A stretch of 64,000 nt of DNA, from NCBI RefSeq assembly GCF_910589235.1, contig NC_060955.1, positions 16,174,758-16,238,757 on the forward strand, given 5' to 3'. The DNA is from Vespa crabro (lineage: Eukaryota; Arthropoda; Insecta; Hymenoptera; Vespidae). How positions within the stretch are numbered: position 1 is the stretch's first letter; every line of letters starts with the position of its first letter. Position numbers and translations under genes: made by a program. This document shows positions 23,400 through 35,550 of this stretch, one piece after another. Below the pieces are notes generated by a model. The model was given only the letters and a program-made list of their open reading frames with translations, did not search any database and was not told the origin of the DNA.

Positions 23400-24348
23400 A
23401 GGAAACTTGTGGGACAAAGAATCGAGAAAATACTTTTAGAGAAAGAGAGAGAAATGGTTTGCCAAGCGGTAAAACGTCGGGTCTTATCGCCTGAACACTT
23501 AAATCATTACAGAGAAAGTTCTTCGAGAGGTTAACGAAAGTCTCGTCCTCATGATAACGGTGCGCCTTAATTCGTGAAGGAATGCCATAACTCGTTACGC
23601 TTAAAACTTTAGAACGTGGAGTTTTCACGTCGCATTTGACTTGAACCAACTAATTTTCCGTCATTTTTACTTATTCTTTCTTCTTTCTTTTTCCCATTTC
23701 TTTTTTTCCTTCTTCTTCTTTTGTTTCTTCTTCTCTTTTAGACTAATGTACAACTTGACACATATGACTTTTTTCAATTACCAACATTAAGTTCGAATAA
23801 TGAGCTTCAGGATAGAAAATAGATGAGAAGGGTCTTCTCAAAGAGGTATTCGCTTCTTTGCGAGTTTACCTCGCAAGTATCTCATTTAAAGTTTTCGTTG
23901 ACTCGAAAGATCTTTGGCACCTCGATGGAAACTTCATCTTCCACGAAATAAGAATGAAATGACGAAACGAAGCGAGGACTTGGAAATAGAATCGAAGGAA
24001 TACTCAAATATTTCTCAAATATTCTCAGACTTTCGATTCGTTTTTTACAGCCGTTTGTTCCTATTCGTTTACATTAATAAGCTTTTCGTTGTATATCATT
24101 CGGCTCGCAGGATTTTATACAATTTATCGTATATAATTATTATTTTTGTATGCCACACTGCTCGCTTTTTCCATTTTAATCTCTTTAAAGCCCAGGAAAT
24201 TGGTAACAAAATAATGACAATGAATATCCATGAAATTTATTTTATTTTCAAATTCGATCTACCGAGGATTTTGATTAATTCCGAAGAATAAAAATTAATT
24301 TCGAATATCTCTCATCGAAAATATTTTTCTATTCTCTAAACTAAGTCG
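23400..24348. other. Unique non-coding DNA
   Basis: Includes a pyrimidine strip at 23665-23740. A 125-codon plus-strand frame (23914-24291) lacks an early ATG and is AT-rich and Phe/Ile-rich. I treat it as chance. Confidence 0.45.
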
Positions 24349-24410
24349 CGCACACATACACTCACACACACAAACAAAGACACACGTGTATATATATATT
24401 TAACGATATG

Positions 24411-24462
<52 letters not shown>
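24349..24462. repeat. (CA)n-(TA)n ... (TA)n-(TG)n imperfect palindrome
   Basis: A CA-rich arm (24349-24386) leads into TA (24387-24400). A short spacer follows, then TA (24411-24448) leads into seven TG units (24449-24462). The order CA-TA-TA-TG is that of a large imperfect inverted repeat, and almost every step is purine-pyrimidine alternating. Confidence 0.8.
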
Positions 24463-25353
24463 AAATTTATGTATATATGGACAGTATATATCCGATCAAA
24501 CTTTCGATATCCTATGTCCATCCTCGAAGAGAATTTATTATACACCCTTAATACAGAACTCCCTCTAGAGTGACCCTATTTCGTTTCCCTCCTAAAGTTT
24601 TGTTGACGAGCAAGCGAGGAATCGCCTCGGGCCCATACATCGCAGCTCGTTCCGTTAAATTCCACGGGCTACTTGCTTTGACGCATAAACTTCCTTTTCC
24701 CTTTATGTTTCATTATATCTTTGAACTTATCCCGTATTTCCTCTAGGTTCCCTTCTCTAAGTATTATTAGTAATTGCTTAATTATCCATAAACTGAAATA
24801 ATCGAAAACAGTTTTTATAGTAATTATTAATAGTAAATCTAATAACATTTAATAAAGTTTTTACAGTATGTATAAATAATAAATTTGATTTTTAAATTAA
24901 ATTTTTCTCAGAATAAATACATGTGGAAGTGCTAGTAAAACACTATCGAATTATGTGTTTCAATGTGATAACGCGTTACTTTGACGGAAGAGTATTCTTT
25001 ATTGTTACGTACTGTTCTCTGCTGATATAATTATAAGAAATAAAAGAGAACATGAATAAATGAAAGAACAGAGAGACAGAGAACGCGACAGTTGAACAAA
25101 AAAGTACAATTGTATATACATAGTTGAAGAATGTTAAAAGAGAAGAGTTAATCGAAAAGAAAGCAAGCGTGAAGATGGATGCAATTAAATGTCCTTATTA
25201 TATAGTCGGTTACTTTAAATAAACGTATAGTTTTATTTCTTTTTATTAAATGGTCGAGAAGATTCATTAATTTCGTCTGAATACCACCCTTAATTCAAGA
25301 CTTCCTAAGTATATAATAGAAAAAAAAATTATTTTCACACTTTTATTTATATA
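24463..25353. other. Unique, increasingly AT-rich non-coding DNA
   Basis: Balanced sequence up to about 24760, then AT-rich. No gene or element recognised before the mariner-like element. Confidence 0.5.
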
Positions 25354-25475
25354 TTAGATGGACCGGAAAGTAATGTCGTTTCTGCGCATGTCCATATTTG
25401 ATTGTTAAAAATTGTTAAAAATTTATTCGTTCAAATTTAATTTAAGAAAGTGACATTACTTTTCTGTCCACCTAA
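25354..25475. mobile_element. Mariner-like MITE, 122 bp
   Basis: The left end begins ttagatggaccggaaagtaa and the reverse complement of the right end begins ttaggtggacagaaaagtaa. Over 24 terminal bases the two inverted repeats agree at 21 positions. The element is flanked by TA on both sides (25352-25353 and 25476-25477), the target-site duplication of Tc1/mariner transposons, and the terminal sequence is of the ttaggtgg(a/t)cc..aaagtaatgtc kind seen at mariner ends in insects. The 74-bp interior has no coding capacity and includes a short tandem repeat (attgttaaaa twice). It is a non-autonomous derivative that would have depended on a transposase from elsewhere. Ends and flanks are well preserved, suggesting moderate age. 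Confidence 0.85.
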
Positions 25476-25477
25476 TA

Positions 25478-27375
25478 CATCATTTGTTATGAAAAAAATT
25501 GTATCAATCGGTACTACGAAAATATTAATATCAATAGATCTACTTGATTGTTTAGATAATCGACTGTAAACGTATAATAATGACAGAGCATGAATCTCGA
25601 CGGATCGAGAACGAAACAGAAGCGAGAACGTGGACCTTATGGGTTACGAATTCATCAGTTTGGATCCAATCCTCGTAGATCTTCCGTACAAAGTAACGCT
25701 AGGGTCGAGCGGTGTTGGTAGCGTCACACTCAGGCCTAGAGTATAGCTACAGCATAGCTTAACGAAGTATTAAGAGCAAAGCACTCTGCGTAAGCCAGGG
25801 ATATGCGCGATGGCGCATACAGATGTGATGCAAATTAGCGTTTAGTATAAGCCGCACCAACCTCGCTAGCGATCCGCGTACGTCTATCCTTTCCTTTCTC
25901 ATATCCTGTACGTCTTTCCATCTGCTTACGTTCGATAAATCCGATTAAAGTTTCTTCCTTCCAAACATTCTTTGATTTATCGTTTTAAATCGGTCGAATA
26001 TCATATCAAATCTATAAATTTGATTAGATATTATAAAAATATTTACATGATTTCTTTTATTTATTAAATAGTTCGTCATGTCAATGATGATTTGAGATTT
26101 CTAAAGAGAAATAATCTTTTCACGTGGATCAGTGCAAACTAATAAATTTAAATTAAATTACTATTAGGAAGGAAATGTTCCAAATACCATATCACTTACG
26201 ATATTTTATATTATATTTCAGCATATTATGTTAAACATATTATATATTAAATATAAATATATAAAATAAAAATCCATTATTAGATTATTAAAAGCTATAT
26301 AAATTAGACAAAAGTTATTAACTTTTTTAAAATGTTTGTAATATGCGCAAAATAAAATTTATTTTATAAATTTATAATTTATATTAATAAATTAATTAAG
26401 TTAATTAAATTAAATTAATTTGTAAATTTATAATTTATTATATATATTTTAAATTTATTATATATACCATTTAATACAATTTATATTTTTTTGTAATAAT
26501 AAGTAAAACATTGATGAGATACTATTTTAACGACCGATAAATATTTAACAATTCCTCTACAAATGATAGTTCAAGTCTAATATACCATTACTTTTTAGAT
26601 TGTTATTTCTGATTAAACAACTTCTCTGTTTGAGTGATATCTCTTGTCTGAACGTGAGTTGCGTCTGCTTGATCGAATGGTAGTTGGCTATCTACACATA
26701 TATATATATTCTACTACCACAACTTAGATTACCATCTGACCATAATCGACTTTTCTACTTGGAGGGTACTCAATGTCTGACCACCAAACGGATATTCTCT
26801 ACTTGTCCCAATAGCAAACTAACTCTTACTTCTATTCATGATCAGAAATTAATAACTAGACGAAGTAACGACATAAAGTTTCTCGTAACATTTCCGTAAG
26901 GCCCGTAATTACTTGGAATATTATCACAGTAGCATCACACTCGTCCATCATGGTGTGCCTCGCGACGCATCGGTCTCAAATTCCGTTCTAGGGCGCATCG
27001 TATTACGTCATGCAGGTATTAACACGCTGCCTGAATAGGGTCACATTTGCGTAATACAGACGCGCATCTGAAAAGACCGGACGGGCCATTTCTCTAACTA
27101 TGTTCTGCTAGTTAGCAGACCGACGGTAATCCGGGCGTAGCTGCTTCACAATAGACATTAATCGATAGATTCACTTCAAATCATTTGACCAATCGATCGA
27201 ATGCCCTACGTCAGGGAAACATCTCCGCATTTCATAATTATTTCATACCATAGCCTAACCATTTCTCTCTTTCCTTCTAATAATTAATTTTGATAGGTTA
27301 TCACAAATCTATTGTAAAACAAAATTGCAGGCTGAAAATTTCAGAGTATAACTTTACACTAGAGAAAAAGAAAGA
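25478..27375. other. Unique DNA: CpG-rich segments around an AT-rich core
   Basis: The stretches 25590-25900 and 26930-27220 are balanced, high-complexity and CpG-rich. They flank a strongly AT-rich core (25980-26520) that contains repeats of tttataaatttataattta type. A perfect 7-bp hairpin (tatgcgc, gatg, gcgcata) lies at 25802-25819, and a near-palindrome tctgcta-gt-tagcaga at 27104-27119. No open frame of interest. Confidence 0.5.

Positions 27376-27414
<39 letters not shown>
27376..27414. repeat. (GA)n microsatellite
   Basis: GA run of about 38 bp within a purine-rich strip (27361-27428). Confidence 0.9.
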
Positions 27415-28030
27415 TGAAAAAGAAGAAGAGATCTTCTGATCTTCGCATTTGAATATCGAAATTCTCCGAAATTTAGCGATACGAATGAGCTAATTTTTGA
27501 TCAGTAACAAACACCGGAAGCCTGTTTTATACGATCCCATGGAAAACTGTTACTACTCTTATTCGTTGCTACTTTGAGTAGAGACATTCGGTAATCCGAT
27601 CGAATAACAGATAGACAAGGATAATCCACGCATTATCAAAACGTTTCCTAAACGCCAAGTACCCTTCTTTCAACATTGACCAGCTGAAAAAATATCGTTC
27701 ATGTCAGGGATGTAAGTAAATAATAGGAGAGGGATAAAAAAGAGAAAAGTAAATGCAAAAAACCGAAAATAGACTGATTCAAAATAAATTGATATTACCT
27801 CTAACGATATATTTCTCATTGTCCGTGAGATTTTATTTGAATCTTTTTCCTATTTTCGAAACGTTACACACTGATTTCATACCACTCGTTCGATTGTATT
27901 CTCTTTCTAGAATTGGCTCCTCGACGAATGAGATTGGTAAATAGTTTCGACCACGTCACCGAGAACGACCATTTTCCTTCCTTTGGATCTTGTGAGATTG
28001 CCAGCCGTCTTTCCTCCTTGCAATTCTTTT

Positions 28031-28032
<2 letters not shown>

Positions 28033-28080
<48 letters not shown>

Positions 28081-28092
28081 CTCTCTCTCTTT
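28033..28092. repeat. (CT)n microsatellite
   Basis: About 40 bp of pure CT grading into CTTT, with a second CT core. Confidence 0.95.
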
Positions 28093-28365
28093 CCTTTTCG
28101 ATAAATATTAATAATACAGAGGGAAAAAATTGCCACGTGAAAAAATAGCTGATTTCTTTCCTAATACATTTTTTCCGAGCGCATGTATTATTTAACTCGG
28201 CACAAGAATTTCTATACCTTCTCAAAAAATCCCATCGAGGGTAGTCCTTCGATTTGATATAACTTGGTTGCTACTCTTAGCACATAATCGGAACGCGTTG
28301 AAGCATATTCGGTTTATCGTCTCAGAAACGAGATTTCCTCTTTCTTCCCTTTCACTCTGTTTGTT

Positions 28366-28434
<69 letters not shown>
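28366..28434. repeat. Compound (CT)12-(AT)22 microsatellite
   Basis: A pure CT run (28366-28390) joins directly to a pure AT run (28391-28434). On the opposite strand this gives the TA-GA junction seen also at 61.8 kb. Confidence 0.95.
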
Positions 28435-28438
<4 letters not shown>

Positions 28439-28469
28439 CTTTCTTTCGGGCTTGCTTTCTCCTCTTAAC

Positions 28470-28590
28470 GACTGAGAGTACATAACAGACGTTAATCTTC
28501 CCGCTAATGTCGGTAGTTCGGGCGTTCCAGGGGATCTTGAGATCTTAATCGCGATTGTTAACTGGAGCAGTTCCGAATTTTCGCGTACAA
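28470..28590 (-). other. Candidate internal exon, unidentified
   Basis: On the minus strand a textbook acceptor, a pyrimidine run ending cttttaacag, immediately precedes 28590. The following 121 bases stay open in the frame reading ...ENSELLQLTIAIKISRSPG... and contain balanced codons and no simple repeat. A moderate donor (gttaag) lies at 28469. The open frame continues through 28459 until it runs into the TA/CT microsatellite. I do not recognise the peptide. Of the splice-bounded open segments in the window this has the best acceptor, but there is no partner exon to confirm it. Confidence 0.22.
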
Positions 28591-28628
28591 CTGTTAAAAG
28601 ACAAAGAGAAAATAGCACGAAGAATAAC

Positions 28629-28672
28629 GAGAAAGAGAAAGAGAGAGAGAGAGAGAAGGGGAGGAGAGAGAA
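28629..28672. repeat. (GA)n microsatellite
   Basis: GA and GAAA units, about 40 bp, interrupted by AAGGGGAGG. Confidence 0.85.
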
Positions 28673-29457
28673 AACGGGAGGACATAGAAGGAAAATGATA
28701 TTACAAACTGCAAAAGCAGCATGTTTTTCTCAGGAAAAGTAAGAAAGAGGATTGACTTGTTTCGATCAAAAAAACCGCTCATAGTTTTTCTCTTATCGAA
28801 TTTTCTCTTTCCTTTTCTACTGCAAAAATGATTGATACAGTAGATTTTTGTCTGCGATGAGTACGATCAATTATATTTAAATAACTTTTGAAATCGTTAC
28901 TCTTTAAGCAAAATAAATTTGGAAATAATCTTCTCGTTGAATATCAATACATTCTGTAAAGTTTTAACAACGTGTCTTACCTTTCAATGAGTTTCTACAA
29001 ACGACCGAAAACTTTTCTTTATCCTTATTTCAGAATCACTTACGGAATCATTTATACAATTAATTCATTTATTAGATAATTATTATTACATAGAAAAATA
29101 ATAATTAAATAAGTATTGTTATTAAGGAAATTTTTTTAAAGATATTTTGATATCAGAAATCTCTCCATTTTATATCACGTTATTAAATATGTATCACAAA
29201 CAAAAGAGTTACTTAACGTAAAACTTTTATTGCAAGAAAAAACTATAATCTTTATTCTCGCTTGGTTGCCCTAAGCTTTGTTATTGCAAATACTTGATAC
29301 TTCAAAGCCAGGTCTTATCCGTAACTTTCACAGTTTCCATTTTCTATCCGACTTTTCGCGGAAGTTCCAAAGAGATGCCTTTCTCTTTCTCGTCCTTTTC
29401 TCATACGACATGCCCTATCTCTTTCCCTTTCCCTCGTTCTCATAAATTTCCTCGTAG

Positions 29458-29458
<1 letters not shown>
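28673..29458. other. Unique non-coding DNA
   Basis: AT-rich between 28850 and 29260. No open frame of interest or element recognised. Confidence 0.5.

Positions 29459-29518
<60 letters not shown>
29459..29518. repeat. (CT)29, longest pure CT run
   Basis: About 59 bp of uninterrupted CT. A homopurine partner strand of this length is a mirror repeat capable of triplex formation. An opposed GA tract lies 190 bp downstream (29709-29752). Confidence 0.95.
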
Positions 29519-29520
<2 letters not shown>

Positions 29521-29689
29521 TGAGACAGAAGAGAGGTGTTTTGCTCGAAACTACGCGATTGCAATATTTGTGACCGGACGAAGCTAATATTTGCATATAA
29601 ATTGAAATTTAGTGAACTCGAAATAACTCGAAGCCAGAAATTTGCAGCTTTTGTCGGTCGACCAATGAGACAGGAAGGAATAGAGTGAA

Positions 29690-29752
29690 GAAGAGAGAAA
29701 GGAAGAGATGGAGAGAGAGAAAGGGGAAGGGGAGAGAGAGAGAGAGAGAGAA
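29690..29752. repeat. (GA)n purine tract
   Basis: Interrupted GA/GGAA tract ending in about 10 pure GA units. Confidence 0.85.
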
Positions 29753-30188
29753 CGCACGAAATTATTAACGTATTAAAAATTTCAATACATTGAACTTTCA
29801 TACGAGATAAGAATTGTTCCTTTCGTTTAAAGCAAAAAATCAAAGTCACCTTGGAACGTAGTGAAAAATTGACTTCGGTCTTGATCCCATGAGAAAATTC
29901 CATTTGGTCGTTCAAGCCAAAAAGTATCTATATGAAAGGAACGAAAAGAAGAACGATGTAAGAGTTAGGAATCATGAATCGTTGGTTAGCACGTGGAGCA
30001 GTAAGTAAAGGGACTGCTGGAAGAAGGAAAGACGTCGAAGAAAAGACATCGAAGACGTCGAGAGAAAGAGAACGTAGAGAAGGAAACAGAGAATAGGAAG
30101 TTTCTCGTCGGCACACGTTTCCAATGGAGATTCCAACTGCGTGATAAAGTTCATTTCGTTCGCCCGACCGGCTGGCGACGACAGTATC

Positions 30189-30193
30189 TTCTT

Positions 30194-30250
<57 letters not shown>

Positions 30251-30252
30251 TT
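30189..30252. repeat. (CT)n microsatellite
   Basis: CT tract of about 60 bp with one GT interruption at 30225. Confidence 0.9.
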
Positions 30253-32710
30253 ATTTTTCTTTTCTCTTATTTCGAACTATCCGTAAGAGATGTGGGAACG
30301 AAGAATTGCAGGAATAGAGCAGACATTCGATCTCGTAACAGTTTGCTGTAAAGTGGAGAACGATTATCGGCGTAACTACGTGGAAATTGGAGCTCGTTCT
30401 TTCTTTCATTCCGGGACCACCGGCAAGATTTTTCGGTTCCTTCACGGAGAAAGCAAGAAACAGAAGCGAGCAACGTGAACGTTTCTTTTCTTTTCTCGCT
30501 CGCTACGATAAACCGTGAAAAGAGAACGACTCCGGGTTAAATTCTCGCTTCGAAAAATGTCAGATGCTGATGGGCACTTCGGACGTCTATCATTTCCTCT
30601 CGATTAACTACGAAAATTCCTTGATAAATTAGATCTTTCTTTTCCTCTCCCCTTTCTCTTCTTCATCTACCTTCTCCTTCTCCGCCTAGCGGAGATGCAG
30701 ATATTCCAAACGTCTACTGACAAATTTACTAACGCATTCGCTTGGCATTATCTTTAGTTTTAGCCAATAAATGTATTTGCCAGTTTACGAGTTATGCTAC
30801 CCTAACTCTTATATGCCATTTGCAGATGGTGTGCAAATTAAAATATAACGACGCGGCGAACGATAGCCTAATTTAAAAAGCGATCGATCGTAAATAGGGG
30901 AGGAAAAAAATCACATTTCGTCGATATTTTATATTGAGAACAATAATGTGTAAAAGAAAATTATTAGGAAAATTTGAATGGGATTTATAATTCGAATCTT
31001 CTCTTAATTTAATGATCTTCTCTTTTATTTTTAATCAAAGAAACCGTGATGCTTTTAAAAAGGCTTATAAAAGTAACATGGAATTTCTTCTATCGATATA
31101 AGGGAAGTCGATTTAATCCAGAATCGAAGGTTCGAACGAGGAGAAGCATTAATTTAATAAATTAATCTTTCAAACGACTCATAACGGTTTCTTAATTGAA
31201 CGTAGACGAGACGAATGGACGATCATTAACATTGCTCACCAATTTCTCCCATCGCCAATAATTAATCCAAAAACACGCGGTGCTATTAAACATAACCATG
31301 CCAAAAAAGATAGGGGAAAATATTTTTTTTTTTTATACGACATTCAAAGGAAAGCGAAATGAAATTCGTGCGAGACCAGTCTTCGTTCTTCACTATTATT
31401 TTTTTTCTCCTTCTTCTTATATGTTTTTTCTTCTTCTCTGCGTCCTCATAAAGTGGCACGGAAGTTTCCCAACTCTTCGCATAGTCTCCTTCCCGTCTGC
31501 AGCCAGCGGGATGCTCTGCCAAATCGGTTCTCGTAAATACGAGGACGAACGCGGCAAGCACGATCGTTCGATAACTTTACCAGTTATTCCTCTTTCTTTG
31601 CCATCTATAGTTGCGGTAAAGCTCCTTCTTTCCCTTTGATCATCAGAAGAAACGTCCCCTGAGAGACGTGCTCGCTATGGCGGTCATTCCTTTAAAAATT
31701 ATACTCGGCTTTCTCTACTCAATTTTAAACGCAACTTCTTCAAAACTACGATTTCTGCTCTTCGATGGTTTCTTAAAATCAATTCATTCGTCGCATCTTA
31801 TATCATTACCCCTTTGAATAGAGCCAACCAACCTGTTTCCAGGTCACATGTAAAAATTCGGCACGATTTCGATTCTTTAAGATAATTATTAACGCTTCAA
31901 ATCATCATTAGAGTTACATTGCGAGTAGGAGAAACTTATATTCGTCCGTTACAGTCATTGAACCGCATTAACCGACCGGAAGTTACTCGCTTCGATATCG
32001 ATTCAAGGTACATCGACCATGAACGCGGTGACTTCGTAAATCTCGAGTCGACTCAAGAAAAGGAAAGAGAAAAATCGCCCCTTAACGTTTTACCTTATCC
32101 TTTATCTTTCTGTCTCTTTATCTCTATCTCCCTCTATCTTCCTCTTTCCCTTTCCTTCTATCTCACTTTCTCGTAATGTCGTTCGGTAAGATTTCCCAAG
32201 TAATTTTCTCTCAACAATTCACCTTGTACCTATATTCCACAGTTAAATTAGCTCACATTAGATCGCGTCGTATCAAGCTGATTTCATTCAAAATTATGCC
32301 TCACCTTAATGGGTTTATATTACACGAGTTACGTAGTCCTGGCTGTAACGTGTATATCGAATTATGAAACAAGTGCCTTCAGTGTAGCGTCTTCACAAAA
32401 CTCGCTTCGTACGCGAGTGCGTACATTGTTAGGTTCTCTGCTCCTTGGAGGTATACATTCGAGAAACTAGATCAATAGCGAGAGAGGATGAATTTTGTAA
32501 ATAATCGACATCCTCCTAAATTTCATTAATTATTATAAACTTTTCTTTAATCGCGTCCTTTTTCATTACAATCTTAATTACCTTGAAATTATCAAAACAT
32601 ATTAACAAACGTATTTTGATATTATCGTAACAATTACACAGGATCCTCAGAATATCTAAATATTTCTCTTGGATTTATTAGTATGAGAAAAATGTTGAAT
32701 TATTAGTATG
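30253..32710. other. Unique non-coding DNA
   Basis: Balanced, CpG-containing sequence (30290-30900) followed by AT-rich and mixed stretches. A CTTT/TTC strip lies at 31402-31440. Open frames of 60-119 codons at 30290, 31280 and 31919 lack recognisable domains. A hairpin actcgc/gcgagt lies near 32400-32418. Confidence 0.45.
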
Positions 32711-32716
32711 AGCAAC

Positions 32717-32759
32717 AGGGAGGGAGAAAGAGAGAGTGAGAAAGAAAGAAAGAGGGGAA

Positions 32760-32807
<48 letters not shown>

Positions 32808-32823
32808 TAAAGAAAGAAAGAAA
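32717..32823. repeat. (GA)n purine tract
   Basis: About 105 bp of almost pure purine with a GA core of about 36 bp (32767-32803). Confidence 0.9.
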
Positions 32824-33294
32824 AATGGAGAAAAACGCAGAACTAATTCTTTCGACGATGCCGACTGGACGACATAGGATGAATTCGCACGGAATCGGCG
32901 AATTTTTGGGAGCTGCGCGCGTGCACAACATAAATCGCGGTTAGACCGAAAGGATGGGAAGGAAGCGAAGACAGAGACGGAATACAAGAGTACGTTAGTT
33001 CCAAGCGAAAGAGACCGAGGGTTGGTGGTGGTCGCGAGATAACCACTGACAAAGGGCGAACCAAAAAGAGAGAGGAAAGGAGATGGTAAAAATAGCGACT
33101 GTTTATGTATCTCTCTTTCTGTTTATTTATGTTATTATAACCACCTTGTACCTCGTAATTTTCAAGTTAATTATTATTAAGTGTCATCGTTTTCACCGTT
33201 TCTAAGTGATCGTAATTCATACGCACGAGCTTGCATTTAGCAATGATATAATGTAAAATGGCATTAGGCTGAAAATGCGTATTAAATGGCGGCG

Positions 33295-33330
33295 TTTCTA
33301 CACATAGTACCATTTCTACACATGGTACCA
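33295..33330. repeat. 18-bp tandem duplication
   Basis: tttctacacatagtacca (33295-33312) is followed directly by the same 18-mer with one change, tttctacacatggtacca (33313-33330). A third partial copy (ttt) follows. This is a recent local duplication. Confidence 0.85.
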
Positions 33331-35212
33331 TTTCTTTTCACTATATAAAGATATACAAGACAGAAAAGAAAAAAAGAAAAGGAAATAAAAGACTCCAAGA
33401 AAGATAATTGTTCTGCATTTAAATCCGACAAAACGCATACATTATTACCACTTTAAAGAAATTTATGGTTTTGGAGAAAAGGGAAACTCTACAAAAAAAT
33501 AATACGAATATTTGATAACCTATTGCGTTAAAAAAAAAAAAAGAAAACAAAAAAACCAGAAAAGAAAAGAAATTATCGAAACTCGAAAATGATTAATCTT
33601 TGGAGAATTAAGTTGATAAAAAATCAAATATAAAATAAAAAAAATTAGGAAATGAATAGGTGGAAGAAGGCGATAAGAAATGGCTTAGAACTGTAGTTGA
33701 ATTTCTTTTGTAAATTCAATGCAGTCGCTTAAATGAGAAAAGAACATACTAACTGACAAGATCTTGAGGCGTTGATTCATAATTATTTCTTCATTATTTT
33801 GAGAGAACCATTCAACGTTCCCTATGGCTCTTGTATGTCGGTTAATTGTCGGGTTTAGTGCAAAATCTGACAGAAATCTAGAGGAAAATTAATGCGACCC
33901 AAAGTCAGTATACATTCTTTCCTCTGTCCCTCTATTCTCTTTTAGCTGTAACATTAGAGGACTAAAGAAAGAGAAAAAGAGAAATGAATGGATGAGAGAT
34001 CCGAGCGATCCGACCCGCGTGTGAGTGCTTGCGAAATGTCTTCGTAGGTACGGAGAGCAGTACGACTCAGACTCAACTTTTCGGCCTTGTGAGTGCAACG
34101 CTTTATGAAGCATTCGCAGACGTGCTCGGCGTACGAGCGGTCGAGACTAACCACTAATTGTACCTGCCAGAAGAGTTATTACGAGAGAAGCGATGAAACA
34201 GTTGGCTCCTCTACTTTCCGGTATTCCATACGAGTAATCTGGGACCACCATTACTACCACCTACCTCGTTATCACTATCACTGTCATCGTTCAATCCGTT
34301 TGCTCGTGATAACACGTTCCATACTTTTTTCGCTTTTTTCCTTTACTTTTTATTTTGTTCTGAGATTCAATTTTCTCATATTTTCTCTTCAAAGAGAGGT
34401 ATCCTTTCAGTATTTTGTATCAATATCGAATACTAATTACTCACCAACCAAGATAAAATATTAAATGTCAAATAAATTGTACAAAGGAAATCATAAATAA
34501 TTCTCATTATTGTATTTAAAGTCCTCTATATCGTATATAATATGATAGAATTATTTGTGATTCATTTGCCATAGAATTTCGTTTAAAACGATAGAAACAA
34601 ATAAAGATAAACGAAGAAGGAGCAAAAGAGAAAGGAAGATGAGCAACATATTGGACGACGCGTTAATATCGCCTTGACAGCAGCCTCTGTGTTCTGCCAT
34701 TAAAATTTGATTATAAATCTTTACGTGAGAAGGGGGTTGAAGAGTATGGAATACAGATATAAAAGTCGGTAGAAAAATGGCGCGGTAATATCTGCTACCT
34801 TGCCACCCCGTTGATTATTCCATTCATTGTACATCATTCGTTGCTCGTTTTCCGCATATTTTCGAAGAGAAAGAAGAAGAAAAAGAAAAAAAAAGAGAGG
34901 ATAAGAACAGAGGATGAGTAGAACAAAGTGTTCCCTTCTCCATCTATTTAATCCCTTTATTCATAATTTCTAACCATTCCTTTCGTGCTTCGTTACTTCT
35001 TTTAAACGTTATCACCGAAGGAAAGACTTATTTTATTTCACTTTATACGCCACTTTAAGAATCACTAGCGTACAACTAAAAAGTATCAGCCAAGTTCGAT
35101 CGTTCTTTAAAAGGCACAAGAAAAATTACGATCTTCGAGTTATTAACGTCTGCAACAACACGTTTCAAGGGAAGTTCGCGAAAGAGCTTTTTCCGAAGTT
35201 TCACGAAAACCG
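33331..35212. other. Unique non-coding DNA
   Basis: Oligo-A rich at 33360-33660, including a 13-base A run at 33531-33543, then balanced sequence (33890-34320) and AT-rich sequence to 34620. A plus-strand frame (34093-34464, 123 codons) has no recognisable domain. Confidence 0.45.
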
Positions 35213-35240
35213 TTCTTCTTCTTCCACCTTTTCTTCGTCC

Positions 35241-35271
<31 letters not shown>

Positions 35272-35353
35272 CTCCTTCTTCTCTTCCTTCTTCTTCTTTT
35301 TCTTTTTCTTCTTTTTCTTCTTCTTGTTCTTCTTGTTCTTCTCCTTCTTCTTT
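35213..35353. repeat. (CTT)n / (GAA)n trinucleotide array
   Basis: About 140 bp of CTT/TTC units with minor TTG and CTC variants. GAA/TTC arrays can form triplex DNA. The two long minus-strand open frames across it (poly-Arg and poly-Glu) are artefacts. A sister array lies at 59288-59431. Confidence 0.95.
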
Positions 35354-35472
35354 CGAAAGAAACTCTTGGCTCGGATAGTCGAACGTGCTCGGGAGGTTGG
35401 ATAATTCGTGAGTTCTCAAAACGAGACTCGAGTACGTGAAGAGAAAACGTGGAAACTGCGATAAAGAGCAAG

Positions 35473-35496
35473 AGATAGATAGATAGATAGATAGAG

Positions 35497-35550
<54 letters not shown>
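35473..35550. repeat. (GATA)n-(GA)n compound microsatellite
   Basis: About ten GATA tetramers in two blocks, then about 14 GA units. Confidence 0.95.

Noticed and set aside
26200..26480. AT-rich stretch as a second mitochondrial insertion
   Set aside because: None of the conserved rRNA or protein landmarks could be found, only low-complexity AT repeats.
29415..29915. 166-codon minus-strand frame
   Set aside because: It begins in unique sequence but its centre and tail are GA/CT repeat translations, with no recognisable domain.
31120..31145. tRNA B-box-like ggttcgaac strings (also near 59068 and 63377)
   Set aside because: No A box at the right distance and no cloverleaf pairing, so no tRNA gene is supported.
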